This document shows positions 17,956 to 25,198 of a DNA stretch of 60,517 nucleotides, one piece after another. The stretch comes from an uncultured Brachybacterium sp. (lineage in GTDB: Bacteria > Actinomycetota > Actinomycetes > Actinomycetales > Dermabacteraceae): positions 1 through 60,517 of the forward strand of contig NZ_CANMSY010000014.1 in the NCBI RefSeq assembly GCF_947500705.1. Reading direction: 5' to 3'. How positions within the stretch are numbered: the stretch's first letter is position 1; each line of letters starts with the position of its first letter. A program made the translations under genes and the position numbers. The notes below the pieces were generated by a model. That model ran no database searches. It had not been told where the DNA came from and saw only the letters and a program-made list of their open reading frames with translations.

Positions 17956-19164
17956 TCAGTTTCCTTCCGTGGTGGGTGATGCGGTCAGGTAGGGGTTGTC
18001 GATATCCGCCAACGTCCGGGAAACGGTCGCTCCCAGGCGCAGGAATGCTCGCTGCGTGGGGGCAGCGAGACGATCGAAGGACAGCCGTGAGCCGGCGTCG
18101 ATGTGCGAGTCGTACGGGATCTCGAGCACGTCAGCGGTGTTCTCCTCGAACCATTCCCGCCACTTCGGTGCGTTCTCACGATCGACCGCGGCGCCGCGCA
18201 CGTGAGAGATCACCGTGACCGCGTTGCGGACCAGGTCGTCGCGGCCCATCTCGTGCAGCTGCACGATCATCTGCTGCGCGGAGCGAACGTGGTCGTATGA
18301 CCAGCGCAGGGGGATCACCAGCACGTCAGCGGTATCAGCGGCCGCGGTCCAGTTCGGGGCCAGCAGTGAGTTGCCGGTGTCGACCACGATCAGCTGATAG
18401 AAGCGCGAGAGGATCGCGTGCAGCCTCATGAACTCGTCGTGGCCGATCATCCGCATACTGCGGGAGTCCTCCGCGGAGGCGAGCACGTCGAACTTGCCCA
18501 CCTGCTGGTGGCGCAGGAACCGGCCCAGATCGCCCGTCCCTCCACGCCCCGTCTCGAAGAGCTCCGCGCTGTCCAGGAGGTCGACCGCCGTGGTGGGGAA
18601 CCGCCCTGCTGCGGTGCGCAACCCCAGCGTGCCCTGGTTCTCGTTGTTGTCCCAGGCGACAACCCCGCCGCCGCGATGCTCACCGAGGATCGCGGCGAGC
18701 AGCGCCACCACGGGAGTCTTTCCGGCCGAGCCCTTGTGGTTCGCGACCGCGACCGTCATGGGGCGTGAGAGCTGCAGGCCCGCGTCCCGCTCGTCGTCGA
18801 GCCGCGACAGCTCCTCCTTGCCCGGACGCAGCTTCACCAGACCGAGGGTGGCCAGCGCGAGGCGGCGACGCCACCCCTCCGACGCCACCAGTCGGTGGTC
18901 ACCGGCAGGGGCCACCTCGAGGGCGGCGTATGACGGCTGATTTGTGCGCTCGCTCACGCCTGTGGAAGTCTGCGTGGCATCTGAACGATTCGGGGGAATC
19001 GAGGGGGAAGCGGGCCCCTTCGTCGCATCCGCTCGGTCCTCCCGCGACTCTGCCGTCTCCGCCTCCGCGGGGGTGGCCGCACCAGGGAGGTGCCCGGACT
19101 GTTGAAGAAGCTCATGGGCAGCGCTCTGACGACGCTCGTAGCTCCCGCCCTGCCAGTCGTTCAC
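17956..19164 (-). CDS. MinD/ParA-like ATPase of the transfer operon
   Basis: A 402-residue protein. After a disordered N-terminal 130 residues, a SIMIBI-class ATPase domain follows with deviant Walker A NHKGSAGKTP near 140-150, WDNNENQGTLG, and Walker B-like LIVVDTGNS. Most ParA proteins have KGGVGKT; here Gly-Ser-Ala replaces it. It heads the minus-strand T4SS operon, and a paralogue lies in the facing plus-strand cluster (21191-22729). A role in positioning the transfer apparatus rather than in partition is inferred. Translation starts at GTG with CAGGGGG upstream. Confidence 0.75.
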   Translation of the reverse strand: MNDWQGGSYERRQSAAHELLQQSGHLPGAATPAEAETAESREDRADATKGPASPSIPPNRSDATQTSTGVSERTNQPSYAALEVAPAGDHRLVASEGWRRRLALATLGLVKLRPGKEELSRLDDERDAGLQLSRPMTVAVANHKGSAGKTPVVALLAAILGEHRGGGVVAWDNNENQGTLGLRTAAGRFPTTAVDLLDSAELFETGRGGTGDLGRFLRHQQVGKFDVLASAEDSRSMRMIGHDEFMRLHAILSRFYQLIVVDTGNSLLAPNWTAAADTADVLVIPLRWSYDHVRSAQQMIVQLHEMGRDDLVRNAVTVISHVRGAAVDRENAPKWREWFEENTADVLEIPYDSHIDAGSRLSFDRLAAPTQRAFLRLGATVSRTLADIDNPYLTASPTTEGN

Positions 19165-19174
19165 CGTAGCCCCC

Positions 19175-19230
19175 TGTAGTTACGTCTCATCATGCTTCCA
19201 TAGTCTCGCATGTTCCCGTAGCATGCAAGC
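19175..19230. promoter_or_regulatory. Divergent promoter/operator region
   Basis: The short space between divergent transfer operons contains repeated CATG-centred words, including the AGCATGCA AGCATGCG tandem just at the start of the small HTH gene. This is a plausible operator for that HTH protein, controlling both operons. No clear -35/-10 pair can be assigned. Confidence 0.35.
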
Positions 19231-19476
19231 ATGCGGAAACTTGCACAACCTCAGTTCGATCGGGCGATGCGCCGCGACTGGCCGATGATGATGGACGCCA
19301 CCGACATCGCCGAGTTCACCGGATGGACGAAGCTGACGATCCTGAACTGGATCAAGGAAGGGCAGCTCACCGGAGCGCTGACGCTCTCGGACGCCCCGAA
19401 GTCGACCGTCCTGATCCCCCGCGAGCTCGTCTTCGCACAGCTCGACCCTCGCCAGGGCCTCAGCGCACAGGGGTGA
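19231..19476 (+). CDS. Small MerR/excisionase-type HTH protein
   Basis: An 81-residue protein with a winged-helix/MerR-like DNA-binding core: MDATDIAEFTGWTKLTILNW followed by IKEGQLTG and a C-terminal ST VLIPRELVF strand, as in excisionases and DNA-binding helix domains used for helping read operators. It sits exactly between the two divergent transfer operons and probably regulates them. The start is uncertain; internal ATG codons at residues 12 and 19 are alternatives. Confidence 0.65.
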   Translation: MRKLAQPQFDRAMRRDWPMMMDATDIAEFTGWTKLTILNWIKEGQLTGALTLSDAPKSTVLIPRELVFAQLDPRQGLSAQG

Positions 19477-19483
19477 TGGCAGC

Positions 19484-20635
19484 GTGAAGAAGGTCCTCGC
19501 ACTCGGCGTCGGGGGAGTCATGCTCCTCGGCGTGACCGTCGTCGGCGCTGCTGTGCTCGACGAACAGGACGTCACAGCGGCATGCCTCCCAGGTGGCGCA
19601 GCGGTCACCGTCAACGTCGACGGCCTGCCCGAGGAGATCGCCGGCTACAGCGGCGACGCGCTCCACAACGCCGCAGTCATCGCCCAAGTCGGCGAGGAGC
19701 TGGGAGTCGGAAAGCAGGGACAGCTCATCGCCCTGATCACCGCGATGCAGGAGAGTCAACTCGGTAACAACCCCAGCACCGCCAGCCCCGACGAGAACGG
19801 CGACGCCGGTGTGTTCCAGCAGCGACAGCTGGATGGTTGGTACGGCTCCCTCGAAGAGGTCAACGATGTCTCCTACGCCGCGACGGCGTTCTACAACGGC
19901 GTGACGGCCGAGAGTGCCGGCGACTACGGCTCGGTGGGCGGTGGCACTGGCTACGGCCACATCCCTGGCCTGACGGATATCTCCGGGTGGGAGTCCATGC
20001 CCCCTACCGAAGCAGCTCAGGCCGTGCAGCGCTCGGCCCATCCCGACGCCTATGCCGAGCACCTCGACGAGGCGGAAGCAATCCTCGAGGGACTGGCGAA
20101 CGCGAACGTCAACGTGGACAGCGCCAGCGCCAGCGACGCTGGGGGCGCTAGCGACGCCGGCGGCGACTCCTGCGCCGCCCCCGCCGTCGAGGCCACCGGA
20201 GACGCCGCGGAGGCCATCGCACGCGGCCGCACCCTGCTCGGGACGCCCTACGAGTTCGGCGGTGGAGGCAAGCACGGACCTGACACCGGCATCGACTGCA
20301 GCGGCTTCGTGCTCTTCGCCTTCGGGCTCGACTCCAACGAGATCGGCCGCACGGCCCAGGCCCAGTTCGACAGCCTCGCCTCCACCAGCGTTCCCCCCGA
20401 CCAGATCCAGCCCGGCGACCTCATCTTCTACGCCAAGGGACGCACCGGCACCGTCGGGTCTCCCGACGCCATCAGCCACGTCGCGATCTACAGCGGCGAC
20501 GGGAAGATGATCGAGTCCACCCGCTACAACGGCGGCACCGAGCCCGGCGTGCAGGAGATCGATGCCCAGGTCGAGGACGGTCGAGGCTTCGTCGATGTGC
20601 GCCGTCTCCCCAGCACCTCCGAGGAGGCCGCATGA
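19484..20635 (+). CDS. Secreted NlpC/P60 peptidoglycan hydrolase with lytic-transglycosylase-like N-domain
   Basis: A 383-residue protein with a signal sequence (ALGVGGVMLLGVTVVGAAVL). Residues about 75-180 resemble a lysozyme-like domain (ALITAMQESQLGNN, with Glu near 89). An Asp/Ala/Ser linker leads to an NlpC/P60 domain with catalytic Cys in DCSGFV (about 270) and His in SHVAIY (about 330). In conjugation such VirB1-like enzymes open the cell wall for the T4SS. Translation starts at GTG; the next gene overlaps by ATGA. Confidence 0.88.
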   Translation: MKKVLALGVGGVMLLGVTVVGAAVLDEQDVTAACLPGGAAVTVNVDGLPEEIAGYSGDALHNAAVIAQVGEELGVGKQGQLIALITAMQESQLGNNPSTASPDENGDAGVFQQRQLDGWYGSLEEVNDVSYAATAFYNGVTAESAGDYGSVGGGTGYGHIPGLTDISGWESMPPTEAAQAVQRSAHPDAYAEHLDEAEAILEGLANANVNVDSASASDAGGASDAGGDSCAAPAVEATGDAAEAIARGRTLLGTPYEFGGGGKHGPDTGIDCSGFVLFAFGLDSNEIGRTAQAQFDSLASTSVPPDQIQPGDLIFYAKGRTGTVGSPDAISHVAIYSGDGKMIESTRYNGGTEPGVQEIDAQVEDGRGFVDVRRLPSTSEEAA

Positions 20636-21174
20636 TCCGCCGACGCCTCCCGCACGTCGCCGCCACCGCGCTTCTCGTGCTCGCGGCAGGGTGCACCCCT
20701 TCCGAGCCGACTCCGACGACGCCCCCGCCGGCGCCGACCGAGTCCACCCCGGACGAGCCGGACTGGACCTATAGCACACCTTCCCCGACCAGCGATGGCC
20801 CCGACGACATCCCGGACGACAGCCTCATCGACGAGGAGGCCGACCAGGACGCACGAGAGGGCGCGGCCGCGGCCGCGACCGTCACCGCAGAGATCTGGGT
20901 GCAGGGTTCGACTCTCGATCAGCGTGAGTGGCAGGAGCGGCTCATGGAGACCCTGACTCCGATCGCGCAGGACTCGTACCGCGACCGCTGGTGGGGTTAC
21001 CGAGTCGCCGAGACCGAGCTCACCGGCGAACCCGAGATCGTCGCCGCAACGATGGCCAGCGCCACCGTCACGATCCCCACCAACGCCGGCGACCTCACCC
21101 TCACCGTCACCCGTCTCACCCCCACCGACCAATGGCTCACCAGCGGCATCGAGCCCGCCACCACCGAGCAGTGA
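20632..21174 (+). CDS. Lipoprotein of the transfer cluster
   Basis: A 180-residue protein with a lipobox (LVLAAGC, Cys at about residue 22), a Pro/Thr/Ser-rich spacer and a C-terminal domain with YRDRWWGYRVAETEL and alternating Thr/Val strands. Probably attached to the outer face of the membrane. The fold may be NTF2/VirB8-like, but no signature is seen. Coupled to the hydrolase by ATGA. Confidence 0.7.
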   Translation: MIRRRLPHVAATALLVLAAGCTPSEPTPTTPPPAPTESTPDEPDWTYSTPSPTSDGPDDIPDDSLIDEEADQDAREGAAAAATVTAEIWVQGSTLDQREWQERLMETLTPIAQDSYRDRWWGYRVAETELTGEPEIVAATMASATVTIPTNAGDLTLTVTRLTPTDQWLTSGIEPATTEQ

Positions 21175-21190
21175 CCCTAGGAGACATGCG

Positions 21191-22729
21191 ATGACCGACG
21201 CCCAGATCACCATCAACCACGACGGCACCGGATCCGTCACCGTCGACGGCGGGACCACGACGATCGCCGCCTCGGGCGCCGCCGAGGCGCGCCGGGAGGC
21301 CATCGCGCGCATCGCCAAGCGCGCGGCCGAGCTCGGCCGCCCACTTCCCGCGACCGCCGCCGAGAACGGTCGCAGCTGGCCCCTCCTCATCGCCCCTGAC
21401 GGCACCGTCTCCCCGCGCACCCTCGAGACGGTCATCGAGGCTCAAGAGCCCCAGGAAGACCTCGACGTGACACGGCCCCGCGCCGCCAGCTCGATCTCTG
21501 CCCCGGCCGCACCAGCAATGCCGCCCGCCGTCCCGGAGCAGCCGCGGTCAGCTCCGGACGCCGAGCCCAGCACTCCCGCTTCTTCCGTCCCAGAGCAGCA
21601 CGGCGACTCTGACCAGGCACCGACTTTCGCGACCGCACACGCCACCCCGTCTCCCGAGATCACAGACCCCATCGAAGCAGACCCCCGATGGGCTGAGACT
21701 GCTCAGCAGCCGGCAACCCTCGGGATCCGAGGAAGCCTGAACAAGATGGGCCTCACGCTCACCCCCGGCGCCGCCGAGCTCGAGCAGCGCCGCGCCGCCC
21801 TCCGTGAGCAGATCGCACTCGAGGAGAAAGAACGCCTGGCCGCAGAGGAGCGCGCACGCACCGAGGCAACCCAGGAGAGCCGCCGCGCCGCCCGCGAGCG
21901 AGAGGCCGCAGCCAAGGACAAGGCACAGCGCGTGATCATCCAGACGACCTACGGGGAGCCCAAGACGATCGCCTTCATGAACGAGAAGGGCGGCGTCGGG
22001 AAAACGACCGACACCTACTGCATCGGCGCGACCATGGGTCGGATCCGAGGCGGCGATGTCATCGCGTGGGACGCGAACGAAACCCGAGGCACGCTGGGAT
22101 TCCGCGCCCAGAAGGACAGCCACACCCGTAGCGTGGTCGACCTCCTCGAGGAGGCCGCCGACGACTTCACCACCGTCCAGGGAAGCAAGCGAGCCACCCT
22201 CACGCGCTACACCCGTGGACAGGGCGACAACCTCTTCGGCGTCATCGCCTCCGACCAGTCCAGGGACCGCCAGGACCTCGTCGACGGCGACGCCTTCGTC
22301 CAGGTGCACGAGATCCTCTCGCGCTTCTACTCCCTCATCCTGATCGACACCGGCAACAACCACCGCGTCTCGCACTTCACCTCAGCCCTCGAGGCCACCG
22401 ACCAGCTCGTCATCCCCGTCTCCGCCGGTGCCGACGGCGCCTACGCCGCCGAAGTCATGCTCGACAACTTCACCAGCCTCGGACACGCCGAGCTCGTGAA
22501 GAACGCAGTCGTGCTGCTCCATGACTCCGCCACCCGTCGCGGCGATGCCGGAGCGATCGCACAACGCTTCGAGGACCGGGTCCGCGCGATCATCCCGATT
22601 CCCTTCGACTCCGCCCTCGACACCGGCGACGAGATCGACTACGACGTGCTCGCGCCCGCAACGCGGGCCGCCTACCAGGAAGCCGCCGCCGCCATCAGCG
22701 AAGGCCTCGCCAGCACCACGAAGGAGTGA
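21191..22729 (+). CDS. MinD/ParA-like ATPase with long N-terminal extension
   Basis: A 512-residue protein. Residues 1-195 are largely disordered (Pro/Ala/Ser), 195-250 form a coiled coil (EQRRAALREQIALEEKERL), and the ATPase begins at about 255 with Walker A NEKGGVGKTT, WDANETRGTLGFR and LILIDTGNN. The WDxNExxGTLG motif is shared with the ATPase at 17956-19164, so the two are paralogues within one transfer region. Such extended MinD-like ATPases are seen beside actinobacterial T4SS genes; function is inferred to be spatial positioning. Confidence 0.8.
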   Translation: MTDAQITINHDGTGSVTVDGGTTTIAASGAAEARREAIARIAKRAAELGRPLPATAAENGRSWPLLIAPDGTVSPRTLETVIEAQEPQEDLDVTRPRAASSISAPAAPAMPPAVPEQPRSAPDAEPSTPASSVPEQHGDSDQAPTFATAHATPSPEITDPIEADPRWAETAQQPATLGIRGSLNKMGLTLTPGAAELEQRRAALREQIALEEKERLAAEERARTEATQESRRAAREREAAAKDKAQRVIIQTTYGEPKTIAFMNEKGGVGKTTDTYCIGATMGRIRGGDVIAWDANETRGTLGFRAQKDSHTRSVVDLLEEAADDFTTVQGSKRATLTRYTRGQGDNLFGVIASDQSRDRQDLVDGDAFVQVHEILSRFYSLILIDTGNNHRVSHFTSALEATDQLVIPVSAGADGAYAAEVMLDNFTSLGHAELVKNAVVLLHDSATRRGDAGAIAQRFEDRVRAIIPIPFDSALDTGDEIDYDVLAPATRAAYQEAAAAISEGLASTTKE

Positions 22730-22733
22730 CGTC

Positions 22734-23444
22734 ATGATTAGAAACCCATGGTCGCCGCGGTTCGCATGGCACCGACGCCCGGGCGGGAAATTCGACGGAT
22801 TCGGGCGGGTCATCTTCCTGGACCCCACCTACCCAGACGTCTACTTTTCCACCACGCCCCGACGCGAGCAGTTCACAACGTGGCTCGGCGAGGAACGCGC
22901 CGCCATACTGCGCGCGACCCCACTCGACGGTCTCACCAATCAGCTCACGTGGCGCATTGCCGCACGCATGGCCCGACGCATCGAAGACTGGCCAGTCAGG
23001 ACGTCGCTGGTCAAGGCGATGCGCGGCAACATTTCCTATCTGTACGGCTGTTTGCACATGGCCATCGAGGACGAGGAGCGGTGGGCGCGCACGGAGGGCC
23101 GGGAGCCCGATCGCCGTGCATGGGCGGATGAGCAGGGTGAGGTCGATACTTCCGAGCAGGCTCTCACTGCTCTCGCGCACGCCCGGGACCTTCCCGACGA
23201 TGTCCCGGAGGAGTATCGACGCACGATCGCAGGGATCGCCTTCAGCACCGCCGACGAACTCCGCCACGACATCGCGGATCGCCACGGAGATTCCAGCGCC
23301 GCACAGCTCGCACGGCACGCGTACGCCGTCGGGGTCCTCCACGATCCCGACAACTGGTGGGAGTGCCGCCGAGACGTCCACGACGTCGTCGCCATGCTCC
23401 GGAACCGCGTCCGCACCATCATCCCCAACCCCACGAAGGAGTGA
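22734..23444 (+). CDS. Unknown protein, transfer cluster
   Basis: A 236-residue soluble protein with no recognised domain. The first half contains FDGFGRVIFLDPTYPDVYFS and WLGEERAAILRATP; the second half is helical and acidic. GAAGGAG of the upstream gene's end supplies a ribosome-binding site 9 bases before ATG. It follows the MinD-like ATPase in a tight plus-strand run and shares the motif ..TKE-stop plus GAAGGAGTGA spacing with it. Confidence 0.55.
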   Translation: MIRNPWSPRFAWHRRPGGKFDGFGRVIFLDPTYPDVYFSTTPRREQFTTWLGEERAAILRATPLDGLTNQLTWRIAARMARRIEDWPVRTSLVKAMRGNISYLYGCLHMAIEDEERWARTEGREPDRRAWADEQGEVDTSEQALTALAHARDLPDDVPEEYRRTIAGIAFSTADELRHDIADRHGDSSAAQLARHAYAVGVLHDPDNWWECRRDVHDVVAMLRNRVRTIIPNPTKE

Positions 23445-23448
23445 CCTC

Positions 23449-23736
23449 ATGACGCTCATCCGCATGACCGACATCAACCTCGACGCCAACGTGCTCGTCA
23501 ACACCGACCACATCGTGCGCGTCGTCCCGAGACACGGGCCTCGCGGCCACGCCACCTCGGCACTCATCCTCCGCCTCACGCTCACCACAGGCGACCCGAT
23601 CGACTGCTTCCCGCTTGACCCCCACGGCGGATTCGACTCCGCCGTCGACGACGAAGCCACCGCGATCACCAACATGCAGCGGGCCGTGCAGCACATTCGC
23701 TCGCACCCCGAGCTGCCACAGGGCGCAGCATCGTGA
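23449..23736 (+). CDS. Small protein of unknown function
   Basis: A 95-residue protein, probably a small beta domain (NTDHIVRVVPRHG, then ALILRLTLTTGDPIDCF). Not recognised. AAGGAG lies 8 bases before the start. Last gene of the plus-strand transfer cluster; it converges on the second redoxin gene. Confidence 0.5.
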   Translation: MTLIRMTDINLDANVLVNTDHIVRVVPRHGPRGHATSALILRLTLTTGDPIDCFPLDPHGGFDSAVDDEATAITNMQRAVQHIRSHPELPQGAAS

Positions 23737-23867
23737 GCGCCCCTCCCCACGTGCTCAGCGCGCCCCTGCGCGCTGCCCACGAGACCGCCAGGACCAGCAC
23801 CGCGCCCGCGCCCGCGCTCCGCGGCGCCGGCCCGGGGCCCGCCCCCGAAGGGACGGACCCCTCAGCC

Positions 23868-24101
23868 TCACTGCTGCTTGATCCGGTCCGGCCGGAACCC
23901 CGCCCAAGCGTCTCCGCCTGGGGTCAGCACGACCGGCGCCTGCATGAAGCCCGCCGCCTGGAACGCGGCCCGCTGCTCGTCGGTCACGTCCTCGAGGGAC
24001 ACCTCCACGAAGGCCAGGCCGGCCTTCGCCAGCGCCCGCTTCGTCGCGGTGCACGGACCACAGTCGGGACGGGTGTAGATGGTGACGATCTCGCTGTTCA
24101 T
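23868..24101 (-). CDS. NrdH-like glutaredoxin/thioredoxin-fold redoxin 2
   Basis: A 77-residue redoxin with CGPC at residues 14-17 (VTIYTRPDCGPC), the APVVLTPGG cis-proline segment and the WAGFRPDRIKQ tail. It is a paralogue of the protein at 246-467 but with a different active-site dipeptide (GP against VQ), implying a different redox potential. It stands alone on the minus strand, with AGGAG upstream of ATG, behind its own folded leader (LIR-H). Confidence 0.88.
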   Translation of the reverse strand: MNSEIVTIYTRPDCGPCTATKRALAKAGLAFVEVSLEDVTDEQRAAFQAAGFMQAPVVLTPGGDAWAGFRPDRIKQQ

Positions 24102-24108
24102 GGTGGCT

Positions 24109-24360
24109 CTCCTGCCTGGGCTGTCCGGGTGGTGGCAGGACACAGAGGCCGCCTCGATCAGGCGGTGGAGCACCCACAGGGCCGCAGCGCAGCGGAGGAC
24201 CCGGGCAGCCCCAAGGGAGAGAAGTTCTCCGGCGAAATAAGGGAGCTTGCGACCGCGTCGGAGAAGTTCTCGCCCGCCGCGGGCCGAGCGCAGCGAGCCG
24301 GGTTGCGGAACCGCCCGAGGTGGCAGCGTGGTCTGTTCACCGCCCAAGCCCTGGCAGGAG
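24109..24360 (-). promoter_or_regulatory. Folded leader LIR-H upstream of redoxin 2
   Basis: Minus-strand member of the leader family. The closing arms are AGCCCTGGCAGGAG (24347-24360, plus strand) and CTCCTGCCTGGGCT (24109-24122), complementary at 13 of 14 positions but unrelated in sequence to the closing stems of the other copies. The core (plus strand CCGGCGAAATAAG..GACCGCGTCGG, 24229-24261) is about 8 bases longer than elsewhere. Inner hairpins such as CGAGCGCAGCGAGCCGGG are present. The element ends 7 bases before the redoxin start codon. Confidence 0.65.
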
Positions 24361-24439
24361 CCCGCACACCGCGATCGTCCATCACCGCACGGACCCCCAG
24401 GCACCCACTCCGCCGCAGCGGCATGAATAGGCACTGACC

Positions 24440-24793
24440 ATGGACCCCCAGCACCACGCACACGCCGGCCAGCGCGCCACCGTCCACGAACTCGTCGATG
24501 CCCTGCTCGAGCACGCACGCTCTGAGCACCCAGACATCACCGAATGGAGCGTGACCCTGAGCCAGAGCGAGAGCCTGCTCGTCCCCCGAGACTCCGACAA
24601 GCTCTTCCGCGTCATCGACGGCATCCCCGGCTACTACAACGGCCACGTCTACCGCGACGCCCTCATCCGAGGCGTCCCCGGATGGCCGGCCGACTGGATC
24701 GCCCTGACTACCCTCGCCAGCGATGCGACCTACTACGGCCACCTGCTCGACGGCGCGATCAGCGCTCACAGCCCCTGGGAGCGCGAGTCATGA
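24440..24793 (+). CDS. Unknown 117-residue protein
   Basis: Not recognised. Contains HELVDALLEHARSEHP and a Tyr-rich middle (GIPGYYNGHVYRDALI) and WPADWIALTTLASD. Coupled to the next gene by an ATGA overlap. Together they precede the replication gene and may help control it; this is inference from position. Confidence 0.55.
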   Translation: MDPQHHAHAGQRATVHELVDALLEHARSEHPDITEWSVTLSQSESLLVPRDSDKLFRVIDGIPGYYNGHVYRDALIRGVPGWPADWIALTTLASDATYYGHLLDGAISAHSPWERES

Positions 24794-25086
24794 CCACGAC
24801 ACGCCGCGCCACACAGTTCCCGGAACTCGCTCGCCTGTGTAGTGTTCTTGACATGACCCAGAGCAGACGCCCAGGCCGCCCCAGCAAGGGGGAGCGAGCC
24901 GATATCAAGGTCCGCATCCCCGCGGAGCGCCGCGACAAGCTGTTCGCTTACGCGGAGCTGGTGGGCCGTCCAGTCACAGACCTCGCTGCGGAGCAGCTGG
25001 TGCCGTGGATTGACGCTCTCGACCTTGAACAGGCTCGCAGTGGTGGCGCACAGCAGAGCCTCAGCATCGACCGAAGAACCGCGTAA
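24790..25086 (+). CDS. Small ribbon-helix-helix/CopG-like candidate regulator
   Basis: A 98-residue protein. The segment RADIKVRIPAERRDKLFAYA followed by ELVGRPVTDLAAEQL has the strand-helix-helix pattern of CopG/Arc-type DNA-binding proteins. An alternative start at ATG 24853 (MTQSRRPGRPSK) gives a more typical 77-residue protein, and TAGTGT lies just upstream of it as a possible -10, so a leaderless second transcript is possible. Its place directly before the replication gene fits a copy-number regulator. Confidence 0.55.
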   Translation: MTTTRRATQFPELARLCSVLDMTQSRRPGRPSKGERADIKVRIPAERRDKLFAYAELVGRPVTDLAAEQLVPWIDALDLEQARSGGAQQSLSIDRRTA

Positions 25087-25161
25087 AAGACTTCGCCCCC
25101 GAACCTGTTGGCGCAGGTGCGAGGGCGATTCAGAAGTCTTCGGGAGTCAGTTACCGCTGAC
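25087..25161 (+). promoter_or_regulatory. Folded leader of the replication gene
   Basis: AAGACTTC (25087-25094) pairs with GAAGTCTT (25133-25140). Inside, GCCC (25095-25098) pairs with GGGC (25123-25126), and ACCTG with CAGGT (25103-25118). A second small stem is GTCAG/CTGAC (25146-25161). The leader ends before AAGGAGG (25180-25186) of the replication gene. This is the arrangement of antisense-RNA or attenuation control of Rep translation; no antisense promoter was identified. Confidence 0.55.
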
Positions 25162-25198
25162 GACCCGGGGCGAACCAGTAAGGAGGTCCATTCACTTG

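Noticed and set aside
19460-20779. A long minus-strand frame opposite the NlpC/P60 gene
   Set aside because: No start signal, Gly/Val-rich shadow of a gene with signal peptide and catalytic motifs.
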